DNA of 64,000 bases. Source: Lamellibrachia columna. Lineage: Eukaryota; Annelida; Polychaeta; Sabellida; Siboglinidae. Made by a program: the position numbers and the translations under genes. Of the stretch, positions 63,208 through 64,000 are shown piece by piece (the first letter of the stretch is position 1; each line of letters begins with the position of its first letter). Location: contig OY759263.1 in the NCBI GenBank assembly GCA_963662155.1, positions 41,078,584 to 41,142,583 of the forward strand. The letters run 5' to 3'. The notes below the pieces were generated by a model, which did no database searches, was not told the DNA's origin, and saw nothing but the letters and a program-made list of their open reading frames with translations.

Positions 63208-64000
63208 TGGTGCCATCACGACGGGCAGTACACAGATTGTGAAGCTTCGTCTGGAGCTGAACTGTGTGGCGCCGCGTTCGCTTGACTGGTGGTTCACCAT
63301 GCTGGTCACGTAGCAGTGCAGTGGCAACCTGTGCCTGGTCCTTCCGGATAGTGTCGATGGCCCTCCAGATAGTTGGATGAGCATGTCCTACCAAGTTGGA
63401 GAAGGCATTGTTCCAACCCTCACATATGTTGTTGGTTCTGGAACTGCCGCGAAGGGTGATGTTGTGCACATTCCATATGGATGGTGGATACATAGGTGGC
63501 TTGCGACGCATGCGAAGTGGAGGCATAGTGCCATCTGGACGTTGGGGTAGCTGTATCTGACGGTAGGTACCGGACACATAGATTTGATCAAAGTACTGCA
63601 GAAGGGGTTCTAGTCCCTCAGGAATGTTATCACGCAGGTAGGCCATGCCATCAGGTACATCATCTTCAGGCAGGAAAGCCAGACCATCCATTATCCCACA
63701 GAAGAGCTTAACGTCGTCTTCCTCGCGATAACGCTGTACCAGACCAAGACTCTGAATCTTCCTCCATGTGGACTGGGCAAGATGATAAAAACATCCATGG
63801 ATGTTGACATGAGGTCCAAATGATGATTGCATGGCGTTGATCACTGCCTGCTCAAAATCCATGGTCACAGTGGTGGGGTCAACATTGAAGCCAAGCTCAG
63901 TGCACCGGTCCTGAATAGCCGAGAAAAGTTCCTCATAGGTTTCCTGGTGCTTGTTGGGTAGGAAGGCGTAGACACATGTCACAGCTGATTCTCCAAGTGG
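63161..64000 (-). CDS. MULE-family transposase, C-terminal part, runs off right edge
   Basis: Minus-strand frame open from the right edge to a stop at 63,161-63,163 (at least 279 codons). Motifs: ESAVTCVYAFLPNK, TVTMDFEQAVINAMQ (a catalytic Asp), GCFYHLAQSTWRKIQ (the C-x-x-H-type motif of MULEs) and NNICEGWNNAFSNLVGHAHP (likely the catalytic Glu). This set matches FLYWCH-type MULE transposases of animals. No break is seen in this part, in contrast to the other elements, so the gene may be recent or domesticated. The N-terminus and any zinc finger are beyond the window. Confidence 0.88.
   Translation of the reverse strand, partial: PLGESAVTCVYAFLPNKHQETYEELFSAIQDRCTELGFNVDPTTVTMDFEQAVINAMQSSFGPHVNIHGCFYHLAQSTWRKIQSLGLVQRYREEDDVKLFCGIMDGLAFLPEDDVPDGMAYLRDNIPEGLEPLLQYFDQIYVSGTYRQIQLPQRPDGTMPPLRMRRKPPMYPPSIWNVHNITLRGSSRTNNICEGWNNAFSNLVGHAHPTIWRAIDTIRKDQAQVATALLRDQHGEPPVKRTRRHTVQLQTKLHNLCTARRDGTKSIPDTLRGIGLDTV

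Overview
The window looks like nuclear DNA of an invertebrate animal. Its host genes are BTB/POZ and C2H2 zinc-finger genes with animal-style starts and at least one GT-AG intron. Long AT, TG and GA microsatellites, Ty3/Gypsy elements, at least five LINE families, and hAT, PIF/Harbinger and MULE elements fill the rest. Nothing bacterial (operons with ribosome sites, IS elements, CRISPR arrays) is visible, and I recognise no tRNA or rRNA gene. The species cannot be named from the sequence; a marine bilaterian is a reasonable guess.

Region 1 (1-9,470) is a GC-rich, gene-dense Polinton/Maverick element of the adintovirus-like kind, cut by the left window edge. All genes read rightward: protein-primed DNA polymerase B, FtsK/HerA-type packaging ATPase, two conserved small proteins, a short membrane protein, a retroviral-type integrase with chromodomain, a Ser-rich membrane protein, a penton/minor-capsid candidate, a pX-like protein and a truncated major capsid protein. 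Replication, integration and packaging/capsid modules are all present. Most genes carry nonsense or frameshift breaks, the capsid gene lacks its C-terminal part, and no protease is visible, so this copy looks dead.

Region 2 (9,470-22,930) is a repeat landscape. It holds telomere-like TTAGGG motifs, a perfect 26-bp-arm palindrome carrying CTCF-like motifs, two LINE pieces in opposite orientation, a 34-bp x4 repeat, a 30-copy 51-bp minisatellite, and a hAT-like element (16,658-22,524) with a complete, decayed Ty3/Gypsy retrotransposon nested inside.

Region 3 (23,290-47,900) is the host gene part. Three related BTB-domain genes lie in the same orientation at 23.3, 31.4-37.0 and 46.5 kb. The middle one is split by an intron inside the BTB domain; the other two are uninterrupted there. 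Genes 2 and 3 end in C2H2 zinc fingers. LINE remnants, microsatellites and minisatellites fill the spaces.

Region 4 (48,000-64,000) is transposon-rich. It has a PIF/Harbinger pair (nuclease exon and a BESS-like partner exon, convergent), a pol-deleted Gypsy inserted into a duplicated repeat whose unoccupied copy lies at 43.8-44.9 kb, a near full-length LINE of the same family as the one at 9.8 kb, a THAP-plus-DDE element, another LINE, and a MULE transposase running off the right edge with a 159-bp repeat array built from its own 3' end. In several of these elements a minisatellite has grown out of transposon coding sequence.
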